Shown: one piece after another, positions 34,148 through 42,247 of the stretch | How the letters are laid out: every line of letters starts with the position of its first letter | How positions within the stretch are numbered: the first letter of the stretch is position 1 | Source: Candidatus Schekmanbacteria bacterium | GTDB lineage: Bacteria; CSSED10-310; JACPHN01 | DNA length: 46,488 bases | Assembly (NCBI GenBank): GCA_016188575.1 | Contig: JACPHN010000051.1 | Span: 1-46,488, forward strand | Reading direction: 5' to 3' | The notes under the pieces: generated by a model | Told to the model about the DNA's origin: nothing | Database searches by the model: none | The model's input: only the letters and a program-made list of their open reading frames with translations | Made by a program: the position numbers and the translations under genes

Positions 34148-35176
34148 TCACTCCACTGCACCTGCGGGTAGCGGAGCTCGTTGCTCCCACCAACGCTCAA
34201 GCTCCGGAAGAAAATACCTGAGCCTGCACTTCTTGAGCTCCTTGCGACTGAACAGAATGGCGTAATCGCTGATGCCGACCAGCGCTGACAGCTCCCGAGC
34301 CCGCGCCGACACGGCATCCTCGGTCTGTCCGTGAAGCATCGTGTACAGCGTATAGGGAAAGCCATCAATGGCGCTGCGCGCGTAACAGTGGCTGACCTGG
34401 GGTGCTTGCGCCAGCGCTGTGCCGGTGGCGTCGCGCTCGTCGTCGCCGACCCTCCAGACGACCATGCCATTTGCCTGGATGCCCATACGCCGATGTCGAA
34501 ACGTGGCGACATACCGACGGATGGCACAGCCGTGATGCCGCCGGGCAACCGTGAGAAGCTCGTCTTCGGTCATGCCAGCGTCGCGGGCGAGTGCTGCGAA
34601 CGGTCGCTCGACCAGCGGCAGCGGCCGCTGCAGCGCCCTGAAGGCTGCTTGGAGCTCAGAGGTGACGGTGATTGGGCGGATCTCTTCGAGCGCCCGGTAC
34701 GACGTGTTGTTCTCCAGGCTGTCCAGTGCGAAGCGCACGCCGATCTTGTATGTGGCGGTGCGGCGCAAGGGAAAAAAGCCACTGACATTGGCTTCGCGCG
34801 CGAGCAGCCGAAGTGATGCTTCGATTCCCATTGGCGCCGGCACCGCGAGGGTAAACCACAAATTGTAGCGATGGTCGCGCAGGTAGTTGTGCGTCACGGT
34901 CGGGTGGCCGTTCACAATCCGGACGACTTCTTCCAGGCGTGCCGGCGATACCGTTCCGGCTACCAGCGCGGACTCGTAACCCAGGGCCTCGCCCTCGAGC
35001 ACCGCGGAGATCTCCCGAAGCTGCTCGCCGCGAAACCACTCCACGAGCTGCCCGAGGACTTGCTGCGCGGGTACCCCTAGATCGCGAGCAATTGCGTCAT
35101 ACGGCCGCGGGACAAAGGGAACGTCGTCCTGTACGCGGGCAGCGAGCGCTGATATCCACGATTCGTCCGGCATCAT
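34148..35176 (-). CDS. nirDL: siroheme decarboxylase, fused two-domain form (NirDL type)
   Basis: This enzyme decarboxylates siroheme to didecarboxysiroheme, the first committed step toward heme d1. It is 342 residues from the ATG at 35176, preferred because GGGAG lies nine bases upstream; a GTG at 35221 would overlap nirF. It is made of two AsnC/Lrp-like halves. Half one (about 1-165) has the active-site stretch VTHNYLRDHRYNLWFTL. Half two (about 170-342) has the partner motif VSHCYARSAIDGFPYTLYTMLHG. In Pseudomonas these are separate small proteins (NirD, L, G, H); here they are one chain. A winged-helix part is still recognisable at each N-terminus, but the role is catalytic and not regulatory. 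It begins 17 bp after the nirF stop. Confidence 0.9.
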   Translation of the reverse strand: MMPDESWISALAARVQDDVPFVPRPYDAIARDLGVPAQQVLGQLVEWFRGEQLREISAVLEGEALGYESALVAGTVSPARLEEVVRIVNGHPTVTHNYLRDHRYNLWFTLAVPAPMGIEASLRLLAREANVSGFFPLRRTATYKIGVRFALDSLENNTSYRALEEIRPITVTSELQAAFRALQRPLPLVERPFAALARDAGMTEDELLTVARRHHGCAIRRYVATFRHRRMGIQANGMVVWRVGDDERDATGTALAQAPQVSHCYARSAIDGFPYTLYTMLHGQTEDAVSARARELSALVGISDYAILFSRKELKKCRLRYFLPELERWWEQRAPLPAGAVE

Positions 35177-35193
35177 GGTTTCCATCTCCCGCG

Positions 35194-36387
35194 CTACAGT
35201 CCAGTCTTGAAGGCGCGCCACACGCCGAAGATCCCCGATGGCGAACGCAGCTCCTCGCTATCGACAATCTCGTAGCGATTGGCATCGACGACGACGAGCT
35301 TGTTGTCGCGGTTGGCCGAGACCAGCACATGCGCGCCACGAGGCGTGAAATCCATGTGGTAGATGCGTCCGCCGATCTCCAGCGTGCGCGTGACGGCGAG
35401 CGTCTCAGTGTCGACTACCTGAACGAACGAATCGTCGGCATCGCCCGAGAAGCTAACCCAGACTTCGCGTTCAGAGGGAGCCCGCACGGCGTAGACCGGG
35501 TGCCCGCGCAGCGGAACACTGCGCGCGAATGTCCACGTCGCGCTGTCCACGACGGCCAGACGCTTTTCACCAACCAGAGGCACGAAAACCTGCCCGCGAG
35601 CCACCGCCCATGACGCCATGTGCGGAAGCTTCACCGGCGTCGTGCGCACAAATGTTTCCGCGGGGTCGCGGAGCGAAACCGCGCGCACTCCCGCGTCCAG
35701 TCGCGCCAAATCCAACACCGAGACGCTGTCGGTACCCACGTGCCCGACGAGGTAATAGCGTCCGTCGGGCGTGATCATCGCGTCGTAAGGCATTGCTGCA
35801 AGCGTGGGGATACGCCGCTCGATTTCGGGTCCGGCTGCTCCCAGAGCGACAACCCAGATCTCCGCGGCTTCGATCGACACACAGACGAACGTGTTACCCA
35901 GCCCATCGACGACTCCGGTGACGCGCGCATCCATCTCCTGGTCACCGCGTTTAAAAGACGCGGGGAAGTGCTTGATCGTCTGCAGTGTTGCGACATCCAG
36001 AATCGACAGGCCGCCGGGGACATACTCGGCGACCGCGAGAAATCGGCCGTCCTGGCTGATCGCGTTGTCGATCGAGTTTTTCGATGTGAAAACCGTTCCA
36101 GCGACGGACAAGCTCTCCAGATCGATTCTCGTCAACTGACCACTGCGGGTTGCCAGAAAGCCGTAGCGCAGGTCCGGGGCAAAGGTCATGGTCGCGTGAT
36201 GGAGGTCGCCGAGGCCCGTGATGCGCTCCGGCAGCAGGCGCCGTTCCGCGAGATCGTATACAGCGAGGCTCGCGGATGACCGCTCGACGATGAAGACGCG
36301 TGCGCCGACCCCGCCGGCCGCAGCGCGCGCAGCGAGCCCGGAAACGCACGCGGATGCGCACACCAAGAGCAACAGAAGGCGCTTCAT
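35194..36387 (-). CDS. nirF: NirF, periplasmic heme d1 biosynthesis protein
   Basis: NirF acts in the periplasm in heme d1 maturation, before NirN. The ATG at 36387 overlaps the nirJ stop by four bases (ATGA), which fixes the start. The 397-residue product has a signal peptide (MKRLLLLLVCASACVSGLA) and then one d1-type beta-propeller without any CxxCH, as expected of NirF. Repeated blades include RVFIVERSSASLAVYDL, LSILDVATLQTIKHFP, YDAMITPDGRYYLVGHVG, PHMASWAVARGQVFVPLVGE and HVLVSANRDNKLVVVD. No N-terminal lipobox is obvious at the very end of the signal (ASAC is possible). It lies between nirJ and nirDL on one transcript. Confidence 0.92.
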   Translation of the reverse strand: MKRLLLLLVCASACVSGLAARAAAGGVGARVFIVERSSASLAVYDLAERRLLPERITGLGDLHHATMTFAPDLRYGFLATRSGQLTRIDLESLSVAGTVFTSKNSIDNAISQDGRFLAVAEYVPGGLSILDVATLQTIKHFPASFKRGDQEMDARVTGVVDGLGNTFVCVSIEAAEIWVVALGAAGPEIERRIPTLAAMPYDAMITPDGRYYLVGHVGTDSVSVLDLARLDAGVRAVSLRDPAETFVRTTPVKLPHMASWAVARGQVFVPLVGEKRLAVVDSATWTFARSVPLRGHPVYAVRAPSEREVWVSFSGDADDSFVQVVDTETLAVTRTLEIGGRIYHMDFTPRGAHVLVSANRDNKLVVVDANRYEIVDSEELRSPSGIFGVWRAFKTGL

Positions 36388-37607
36388 ACGCGTGCCTCGG
36401 TGACCGCCTGGTGGCTCGTGGCCGCATCGCAACCACTCCCCGCTCCCAGCTCCTCCGCGAGGAGCAGACAGGCGGGATCCTCGGCCCATACATCGCCGAA
36501 ATGCGCCAGCGCCCGTTCCCGGTGCGACCCCCGGCATAGCCCAACATGGGAGCAGGCGGCGCATCGCCCCCCCAGCCGCGCTTCCCGAGTGCGCAGCTCT
36601 TCGCGAAACGGGTGTTCGAGGATGTGCGCGAGTGGTTCTTGGCGGACCGACCCGAGCACGCCGCGATGCCAGAACTGATCGGGAAGCACGTGCCCTTGAT
36701 GGTCGATGGCCAGCAGCTTCTCGCCGGCCGAGTTTCCCCCTCGGCGCTCCAGCAACTCGCGAACCGCGCTGACACCTTCCGGAGGGAAGCGCGCGGCGAG
36801 CCAGCCGAGGAGAAGAACGCCGTCGGAATCGTTGGATCCGGTGACGACACGCGTCGGGCTGCCCTCCGCCGCGAGCACGGCGGCGCGCGCGAAGAGCTCG
36901 CGCAGGGACTCGCGAGCCTCCACACGAGTGAGATCCTCGGCCGCCATGGCGTGTCCCCTTCCCGCGTACACGAGATGGGAGACGTAGAAGCGATCGGCGC
37001 GATCGGCGCAGGCCATGGCGAGGACGTCGGGGAGCTGTTTGACATTTCGGCGCGTGATCGTCATGCGCACACCCGTCCGCAGGCCAGCCGCCCGCGCCAG
37101 GCGAAGACCGGCGAGAGCGCGGTCCGTGGCCGCAGCCAGTCCGCGGTATGCGTCGTTGAACGCGGGCACGCCGTCGATGCTGATGCCGACGTAGGAAAAG
37201 CCAACATCTGCCAGCTTGCCGGCGACTTCGGCGTCGATGAGCACACCGTTAGACGACAGGCACAGAGTCAGGCCCAGGGCGCGGGCGCGTGACGCGATCG
37301 CGAACAGATCCGCCCGCAAGAGAGGCTCGCCGCCGCTGAGGATGAGCGTATCGGCTCCCACCTCGGCGAGCTGTTCGGTCAGCGCGAGCGCTTCTGCGGT
37401 GGTCAGGTCCTTGGGTGAGGGTGCGGCGGTCGCCGCAGCGTAGCAATGGGGACAGGACATGTTGCAGTGGCGACAGACGTTCCACACAACTACGGCGACA
37501 CCAGTACCCCGGCGCCGGTCAAAGCGTAGCCGTGCACTGGCCCCTACGTCCGCCGCGCCGCGGCCGGCGTTTTTGGCCACGTCGACGAGGTCGCTGACCA
37601 TCAGCAT
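36384..37607 (-). CDS. nirJ: NirJ radical SAM heme d1 synthase
   Basis: NirJ is the cytoplasmic radical S-adenosylmethionine enzyme that removes the propionate chains of didecarboxysiroheme on the way to heme d1. The 407-residue protein has the 4Fe-4S/SAM motif CNMSCPHC (about residue 49, CxxxCxxC) and the SAM-binding GGEPLLR. GISIDGVPAFNDAYRG and TGVRMTITRRN fit the barrel. The C-terminal cysteine cluster CAACSHVGLCRGSHRERA, followed by WAEDPACLLL, is the second cluster region typical of NirJ. The start ATG at 37607 (or 37601) has no strong ribosome binding site. Its 3' end overlaps nirF. The gene 53 bp upstream encodes a c-type cytochrome. Confidence 0.92.
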   Translation of the reverse strand: MLMVSDLVDVAKNAGRGAADVGASARLRFDRRRGTGVAVVVWNVCRHCNMSCPHCYAAATAAPSPKDLTTAEALALTEQLAEVGADTLILSGGEPLLRADLFAIASRARALGLTLCLSSNGVLIDAEVAGKLADVGFSYVGISIDGVPAFNDAYRGLAAATDRALAGLRLARAAGLRTGVRMTITRRNVKQLPDVLAMACADRADRFYVSHLVYAGRGHAMAAEDLTRVEARESLRELFARAAVLAAEGSPTRVVTGSNDSDGVLLLGWLAARFPPEGVSAVRELLERRGGNSAGEKLLAIDHQGHVLPDQFWHRGVLGSVRQEPLAHILEHPFREELRTREARLGGRCAACSHVGLCRGSHRERALAHFGDVWAEDPACLLLAEELGAGSGCDAATSHQAVTEARV

Positions 37608-37659
37608 GGGCGAGCACGTAGGCGGATCATGTTTGCAAGGAGGCTTCGGACAGCGGGCC

Positions 37660-38160
37660 TCACCGACTTGTCGCCTTCCTGGTCGCCTCAGGATCGGCTG
37701 CCGCTGTTGGCTTCAAGGCGGCCTCGCCCGGCGCGGGTTGGCTCGCCGGGAGCGTTGCGGCGCCGCCGGACATTGCGTCGATGTAGGCCAGCACGTCCTC
37801 GATCTGCTGATCCGTGAGATTGGGGTTGGGCATGGGTACGTTCTTCCACTCAATCATGAGCTTGCGGCCCGTGGCATCAGACTGCCCCATGCCGATGGGG
37901 TCGCGCAGCCAGCGCCGCAGCCAGTCTCGCTCCCGGCGCCCGCTGACAGCTTTCAGGTCAGGACCGATGCGGTCGCCCTGCCCAACAGTGTGGCATGCCA
38001 TGCAGATGCGCTCGAAAGTTACTTTGCCGGCGTCGACGTCCGGCCGTCCGGGGACTGACGCCGGCGCCGCCGTTCCCGAATCACCGCCTGCCTGGCACGC
38101 CAGGAGCGCGGTCAGGCACAAGAAGCCCATTGCGACAGAGAGAAAACGGCAACACATCAT
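37660..38160 (-). CDS. c-type cytochrome lipoprotein
   Basis: This 166-residue protein starts at the ATG at 38160. The signal sequence LSVAMGFLCLTALLAC ends in a good lipobox (LLAC), so the mature protein should be lipid-anchored on the periplasmic side. One c-type heme site is present (RICMACHTVGQ) with a likely axial methionine in WKNVPMPNPNLTDQQIEDVL, giving a class I monoheme cytochrome. The tail is Ala/Pro-rich. In this position it may donate electrons to nitrite reductase or to the NO reductase, or serve NirN, like NirC/NirM in other denitrifiers. Which of these cannot be decided from sequence. Confidence 0.85.
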   Translation of the reverse strand: MMCCRFLSVAMGFLCLTALLACQAGGDSGTAAPASVPGRPDVDAGKVTFERICMACHTVGQGDRIGPDLKAVSGRRERDWLRRWLRDPIGMGQSDATGRKLMIEWKNVPMPNPNLTDQQIEDVLAYIDAMSGGAATLPASQPAPGEAALKPTAAADPEATRKATSR

Positions 38161-38283
38161 CGTGCTCGCTTCTTGGTGGGAATCCCGGCCAGCAAGGTGG
38201 GCCACGCCTCCCGGCCGTCGCGTCGCGTTAGCGTCGCCGCCGGCGGCCGCCTGGGGGCGAGGAGGCACCGCAACCGCCGGATA

Positions 38284-39492
38284 TTAGATGTTTATTTCGG
38301 CGCGCAACCAGATCACCTGCTCGTCGAGCATGGCCACGCCTGACTTGTTGCTGCTGTCCGCGCTGTAGCTCGCGAGCTTCAATATTGACGAGAAGCGATC
38401 GGACCACTTCTTCACGACCTGAAACTCTCCTTCGCTCCCGTAATCATCGTCGCCGGATTCTTGTCCATAAAGATGATATTGAGCCAGGAACTTGAATCCT
38501 TTCACGCCACCAGAGAAGCGCAGGTAGAGGTCTTCCAGCCCCAGCTTGAGGCCTCCGCCGTTGGTGGCGAGGAATTCATCGGACCAGCCGTTGAACTTGT
38601 GCGCCGTGCTGAAAAGCGTGTCGAAGGGCCGTTGGTCACCATCCTGGCCACTGATGTTGCTGTAGCCGGCGCCAGCCAAGAAGCCCGAGAACCTCCCACC
38701 GGCGAACACATTCAGCATGCTGCCTCCATCAAAATCCGCATCGGCGAGCTTGCGCTGCAGAGCATAGTCGGCAGCGTACTCGAAGTACGTCGCACCACCT
38801 CCCGCGGCAAAGCCGAGAGTCATCTTATCGCGGTCGGTCGGCTGGTCGCCAGGGGCGTCGAGAAAGTACCCGAATCCCGAAATCTTGGCATAGGGGGAGC
38901 CGGAGTAGTGGACGTGAAGCACCCCGAGGTAGTCCAGGTCTTGCTCCGTATTGGCGATGGTCTTGACTTGCCACAAGTAGCCAACGGTAAGGGTGAGCTC
39001 CTTCACCGACTTGTTGGCGAAAGTGAGCCCGTCGAAGGACTGCGCGTGCTGCCGCCACCCGACGTCGCCGATGAGGCGATGATCATCGAGCGTGAATTCC
39101 TGGCGGCCCAGTCGCAGCACGCTGCCGGGGATGGCCGCGGTCTCCAGGTATGCCTGATGAATCTGGACGCCCTCGACGTCGGCGACGGTGTCGTACCTGG
39201 CGTCTTCCGGCGCGTAGCGGTCAATGAGGGCAGCTACCGATTGTGCCTGGAGAAAGAAGTTGGATTTCGCGAAATCCCCTGTTCGATACCCGAGCCGGGT
39301 GCGCAGGGTCAGCGATAGCGCCGCGTCCTTGCCGTTATCCTTCAGATCGGATCGCTCCAGCGCCAGCCGCAAGTCTAGCGACGGCTGGCCGGACGCGAGC
39401 GCATCCAGAAGGGAGCTTGCGAACGCCTGAGAAGGCAACCATCCCAATGCCACCAGCACCGTGAGGAGAACAACTCTGCTGCTCATGACCAC
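38284..39492 (-). CDS. outer-membrane porin of the alginate-export/OprD-like type
   Basis: This 402-residue beta-barrel precursor starts at the GTG at 39492, preferred because AAGGAG lies six bases upstream; an ATG at 39486 is close. The signal peptide is VVLLTVLVALGWLPSQAFAS. The mature protein has the alternating pattern of membrane strands and a family-like block LRLGRQEFTLDDHRLIGDVG, then QHAQSFDGLTFANKSVKELTLT, seen in alginate_export porins. The chain ends with a strand reading EQVIWLRAEINI, without a terminal aromatic residue. It is the first gene of the leftward nir arm and shares its upstream region with the rightward NO-reductase genes. A role in nitrite or other anion entry is possible but only inferred. 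Confidence 0.8.
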   Translation of the reverse strand: MVMSSRVVLLTVLVALGWLPSQAFASSLLDALASGQPSLDLRLALERSDLKDNGKDAALSLTLRTRLGYRTGDFAKSNFFLQAQSVAALIDRYAPEDARYDTVADVEGVQIHQAYLETAAIPGSVLRLGRQEFTLDDHRLIGDVGWRQHAQSFDGLTFANKSVKELTLTVGYLWQVKTIANTEQDLDYLGVLHVHYSGSPYAKISGFGYFLDAPGDQPTDRDKMTLGFAAGGGATYFEYAADYALQRKLADADFDGGSMLNVFAGGRFSGFLAGAGYSNISGQDGDQRPFDTLFSTAHKFNGWSDEFLATNGGGLKLGLEDLYLRFSGGVKGFKFLAQYHLYGQESGDDDYGSEGEFQVVKKWSDRFSSILKLASYSADSSNKSGVAMLDEQVIWLRAEINI

Positions 39493-39647
39493 ACTTCTCT
39501 CCTTCCTGTACGGGAGCCCGCGCAGCGGGGTTCGGCGACGTCCGCCGGTCGTGCCTAGACCGCCGGCCTTCCTGTGGGGCCGGAATGGCCCCGGCAGTCC
39601 GACCCATTCGCCGAGGAGCAGCGTACGCCCGCTGAAGCTGGTGACGT

Positions 39648-39661
39648 ATGATATTTATCAT
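39648..39661. promoter_or_regulatory. FNR/NnrR/DNR-type palindrome between nir and nor arms
   Basis: ATGATATTTATCAT is a palindrome with the core TGAT-N4-ATCA of CRP/FNR-family nitrogen-oxide and oxygen regulators. Its centre is about 46 bp before a position expected for transcription start if CCTATT (39688-39693) is the -10 of the rightward genes, close to the usual class II spacing. It is also 155 bp from the start of the leftward porin gene, so it could serve both arms. Confidence 0.6.
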
Positions 39662-39744
39662 GGCGGTCCAGTCCCGCCGGGATCACCCTATTCCCACCTC
39701 GGTGCTTGTCCGGAATCCGTTACACCTGGGAAAAGGAGGGAGCG

Positions 39745-39909
39745 ATGACTGAACAAAAAGAAAGGCCCGGCGAGGAAACCCCACTCGGACAACGACTTCT
39801 CGATCGGCCTTTTGTCCTGCTGGTTGCTGGGGTGCTCGTGATGCTCGCGTTTTACACGCTGTGGGGAATTTTCGAGCTCGTAACGCTGCCGACAGCAACC
39901 TTGCCCTGA
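39745..39909 (+). CDS. small single-pass membrane protein in the NO reductase operon
   Basis: This 54-residue protein starts at the ATG at 39745, with a strong ribosome binding site AAGGAGGG five bases upstream. It has a charged N-terminus (MTEQKERPGEETPLGQ) and one helix, PFVLLVAGVLVMLAFYTLWG, and ends ELVTLPTATLP. It lies 19 bp before the CuA subunit gene, so it is likely a small accessory subunit of the complex. Small single-helix subunits are common in heme-copper oxidases. I do not recognise its sequence family. Confidence 0.8.
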   Translation: MTEQKERPGEETPLGQRLLDRPFVLLVAGVLVMLAFYTLWGIFELVTLPTATLP

Positions 39910-39928
39910 CGACTGCGGAGGAGAAAAG

Positions 39929-40513
39929 ATGCATTCGGCAATCGTGTCCCCGAAGGGGGTCTGGTGGAAACCCGCCGGAAAACAAGAGAAGCTCTGGGTA
40001 ACGATCGCATTCGTGTGGTGCATGATCCTGTTTGCCATGATGCCATTTTGGCATTTCAAAGGTGGGCAGAATCCGTCAGGAATGCGGTCGCGCGTTGACC
40101 CAAAGGATTTCGCCGCCAGAGCGCAAAGATTCGTCGAGGATTACAAGGTCGGGGACGAAAACGGCATTCCGGTGGTGGCGCCCCCGGCTGGTAGCGACCT
40201 CTACCTGGTCGCTCGGATGTGGGCGTGGTCGCCCATTCTGAAGCTCAAGAAGGGCGCGACATACACACTTCACCTGTCGGCTCTCGATGTCAATCATGGG
40301 TTCAGCCTCTACCCGATCAACATCAACTTCCAGGTTGTTCCCGGGTATGACTACGCGCTGACCGTAACCCCGAACGATGTCGGCGAATACAAGATCATTT
40401 GTAACGAATTCTGCGGCATCGGGCACCACTTGATGGTGGGCAAGGCGATCGTCGAAGAAGGCGAAAGTACCGCGTCGGCAGCGGCGGAGGTAAGCGAGGT
40501 AAACAATGAGTAA
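39929..40513 (+). CDS. heme-copper oxidoreductase subunit II with CuA site (NorY-like)
   Basis: This 194-residue protein is membrane-anchored by one N-terminal helix (WVTIAFVWCMILFAMMPFW) with a periplasmic cupredoxin domain. The CuA ligands are all present: the His in LSALDVNHGFSLYP and the cluster CNEFCGIGHHLMVG (two Cys, His, Met). It therefore accepts electrons from a cytochrome c or similar donor and passes them to subunit I. The start ATG at 39929 has GGAGGAG five bases upstream. Its stop overlaps subunit I by eight bases. The link to the NO reductase class comes from subunit I and the SenC gene; the sequence alone would also fit an oxidase subunit II. Confidence 0.88.
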   Translation: MHSAIVSPKGVWWKPAGKQEKLWVTIAFVWCMILFAMMPFWHFKGGQNPSGMRSRVDPKDFAARAQRFVEDYKVGDENGIPVVAPPAGSDLYLVARMWAWSPILKLKKGATYTLHLSALDVNHGFSLYPININFQVVPGYDYALTVTPNDVGEYKIICNEFCGIGHHLMVGKAIVEEGESTASAAAEVSEVNNE

Positions 40514-42239
40514 CGCAATGGCGGACACGCTTCAGGGCTGGGGGCGGAGGTGCCAGGTCACCGGCCTGAAGGTGCACAGCGAGGCCGAGAAGCTGATCAA
40601 GGTAAACGCGGTCGTCGCGGTCGTCGCCTTCCTGGTGGGCGTCATCGCCGCGATTGGACTGGTGCTGACGCGCTGGCAGGCGGTCCATCTGCTGCCAGCG
40701 GACTGGTATTATCGGCTCATGACCGTCCACGGCATGAACATGCTGATCTTCTTCATCCTCTTCTTTGAAATGGCCGTGCTCTACTTCGCCGGTCCCGTGC
40801 TCCTGAACTGCCGGGTGCCCGCACCGAAAGTCGGGTGGCTCGCCTTCGGTCTCATGGTTCTCGGCGCCGTCATGGTCGACGTGGTCATTTTCGCCGGCAA
40901 GGCGGACGTGCTGTTCACCTCTTACGTGCCGCTGCGCGCGCATCCGCTTTTTTACTTGGGAGTCATCCTGTTTGCCGTGGGTGCAATCCTGGTGACGTGC
41001 CTGTTCTTCGCGTCACTGGTAGTGGCCAAGCGCGAGCAGACCTATGAGGGGTCGGTGCCGCTGGTGACGTTTGGCGCGCTGACCGCGGCGATCATTGCGG
41101 CGATTACCTTGCTTCACGGCGCGGCGATCTACATCCCGACCTTTCTGTGGTCGCTCAATATCATTCCCATCGATCCTGAGCTCTATCGCGTGGTCTGGTG
41201 GGGGCTCGGCCACTCCTCGCAGCAGATCAATGTTGCCGCCATGGTTTCGGTCTGGTATCTGCTCGGTGGGCTCACCGTCGGCGCCGTGGTGCTGAACGAG
41301 AAAATCAGTCGCAGCGCCTTTTCGCTATACGTCCTGTTCATCTCCATGGCTTCTGCGCACCATCTGTTGGTTGACCCTGGCCTTGGCCCGGCATGGAAGG
41401 TCTGGAACACGAGCTATGCGATGTATCTGGCGGTGCTCGCGTCGATGATCCACGGCTTCACGGTGCCGGCAGGCATCGAGATGGGGCAGCGCCTGCGCGG
41501 GCTCGTCAAGGGCAGGTTCGAATGGCTGCGCAAGGCGCCGTGGGGCGATCCCGGGTTTTCCGGCATGTTCCTGTCACTGGTCATCTTTGGGTTTTTCGGC
41601 GGCATTACGGGAGTGACCTCGGGAACGGAGCAGATCAACATCATTGCGCACAACACGCTGCGGATTCCCGGACACTTTCACGTCACCGTCGTCGGCGGCA
41701 CCGCGTTGGCGTTCATGGCTGTCACGTACTACGTGCTCCCGCTCATCTTTCAGCGCAAGGTTGCCTTGTGGGGCCTCGCCAAGATCCAGCCGTATCTTTT
41801 CGGCGTTGGCATCGTCATCATGGCGATGTCGATGACCTTCGCGGGTTCCTTCGGCGTCCCGCGGCGGCACTGGGACATCACCTTTGCGGGCGCCGCTACC
41901 AGCGTCGAATTTCATCCCATGGTCGACATGCTGATGGGCACGATGGCCATCGGCGGCTTGCTGGCCGCAATCGGCGCGCTGGCATATATCGCGATCGCTG
42001 TGCTGTCGGTGTTCTTTGGCCAGAAAGTGGACTGGAGTCGCGTCGGCGACGGCGGAGCGGGGATTCCGCAGGGGGTGGCGAAGCTGCCGAAGCAGGCCCA
42101 CACCGGAGCTGCCGTGGAGCAGGTTCACCAGGCGGGAACGCCCGGCACGATGGTGCTCGTGGGTGTCTTTCTCACCGTGTTCGTGCTCTATTACTTTGTC
42201 AACTGGAAGATGCTGTCCATGGTTTGGAAGATAGGATAG
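40506..42239 (+). CDS. heme-copper superfamily subunit I, predicted nitric oxide reductase (NorS/eNOR-like)
   Basis: This 577-residue protein has about 12 to 14 membrane helices. It keeps the low-spin heme His (MTVHGMNML), the two metal His (SAHHLLVDPG) and the heme His pair (RIPGHFHVTVVGG). In the helix that carries the third CuB ligand it reads WWGLGHSSQQIN, where oxidases have GHPEVY. The His is kept, but the cross-linked Tyr four residues on is Gln. Loss of that Tyr is a hallmark of the NO-reducing branches of this superfamily, though cNOR and qNOR have Glu at this place. With a CuA subunit and a SenC gene the set resembles norSY-senC. It is predicted to reduce NO to N2O at the inner membrane. 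The ATG at 40506 has GAGGT five bases upstream. An oxygen-reducing role is unlikely but not excluded. Confidence 0.8.
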   Translation: MSNAMADTLQGWGRRCQVTGLKVHSEAEKLIKVNAVVAVVAFLVGVIAAIGLVLTRWQAVHLLPADWYYRLMTVHGMNMLIFFILFFEMAVLYFAGPVLLNCRVPAPKVGWLAFGLMVLGAVMVDVVIFAGKADVLFTSYVPLRAHPLFYLGVILFAVGAILVTCLFFASLVVAKREQTYEGSVPLVTFGALTAAIIAAITLLHGAAIYIPTFLWSLNIIPIDPELYRVVWWGLGHSSQQINVAAMVSVWYLLGGLTVGAVVLNEKISRSAFSLYVLFISMASAHHLLVDPGLGPAWKVWNTSYAMYLAVLASMIHGFTVPAGIEMGQRLRGLVKGRFEWLRKAPWGDPGFSGMFLSLVIFGFFGGITGVTSGTEQINIIAHNTLRIPGHFHVTVVGGTALAFMAVTYYVLPLIFQRKVALWGLAKIQPYLFGVGIVIMAMSMTFAGSFGVPRRHWDITFAGAATSVEFHPMVDMLMGTMAIGGLLAAIGALAYIAIAVLSVFFGQKVDWSRVGDGGAGIPQGVAKLPKQAHTGAAVEQVHQAGTPGTMVLVGVFLTVFVLYYFVNWKMLSMVWKIG

Positions 42240-42247
42240 GATTGCTC

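Noticed and set aside
40506-42239. Call as an ordinary cytochrome c oxidase subunit I
   Set aside because: The HPEVY motif with the cross-linked tyrosine is replaced by HSSQQ, and the gene set matches NO reductase operons.
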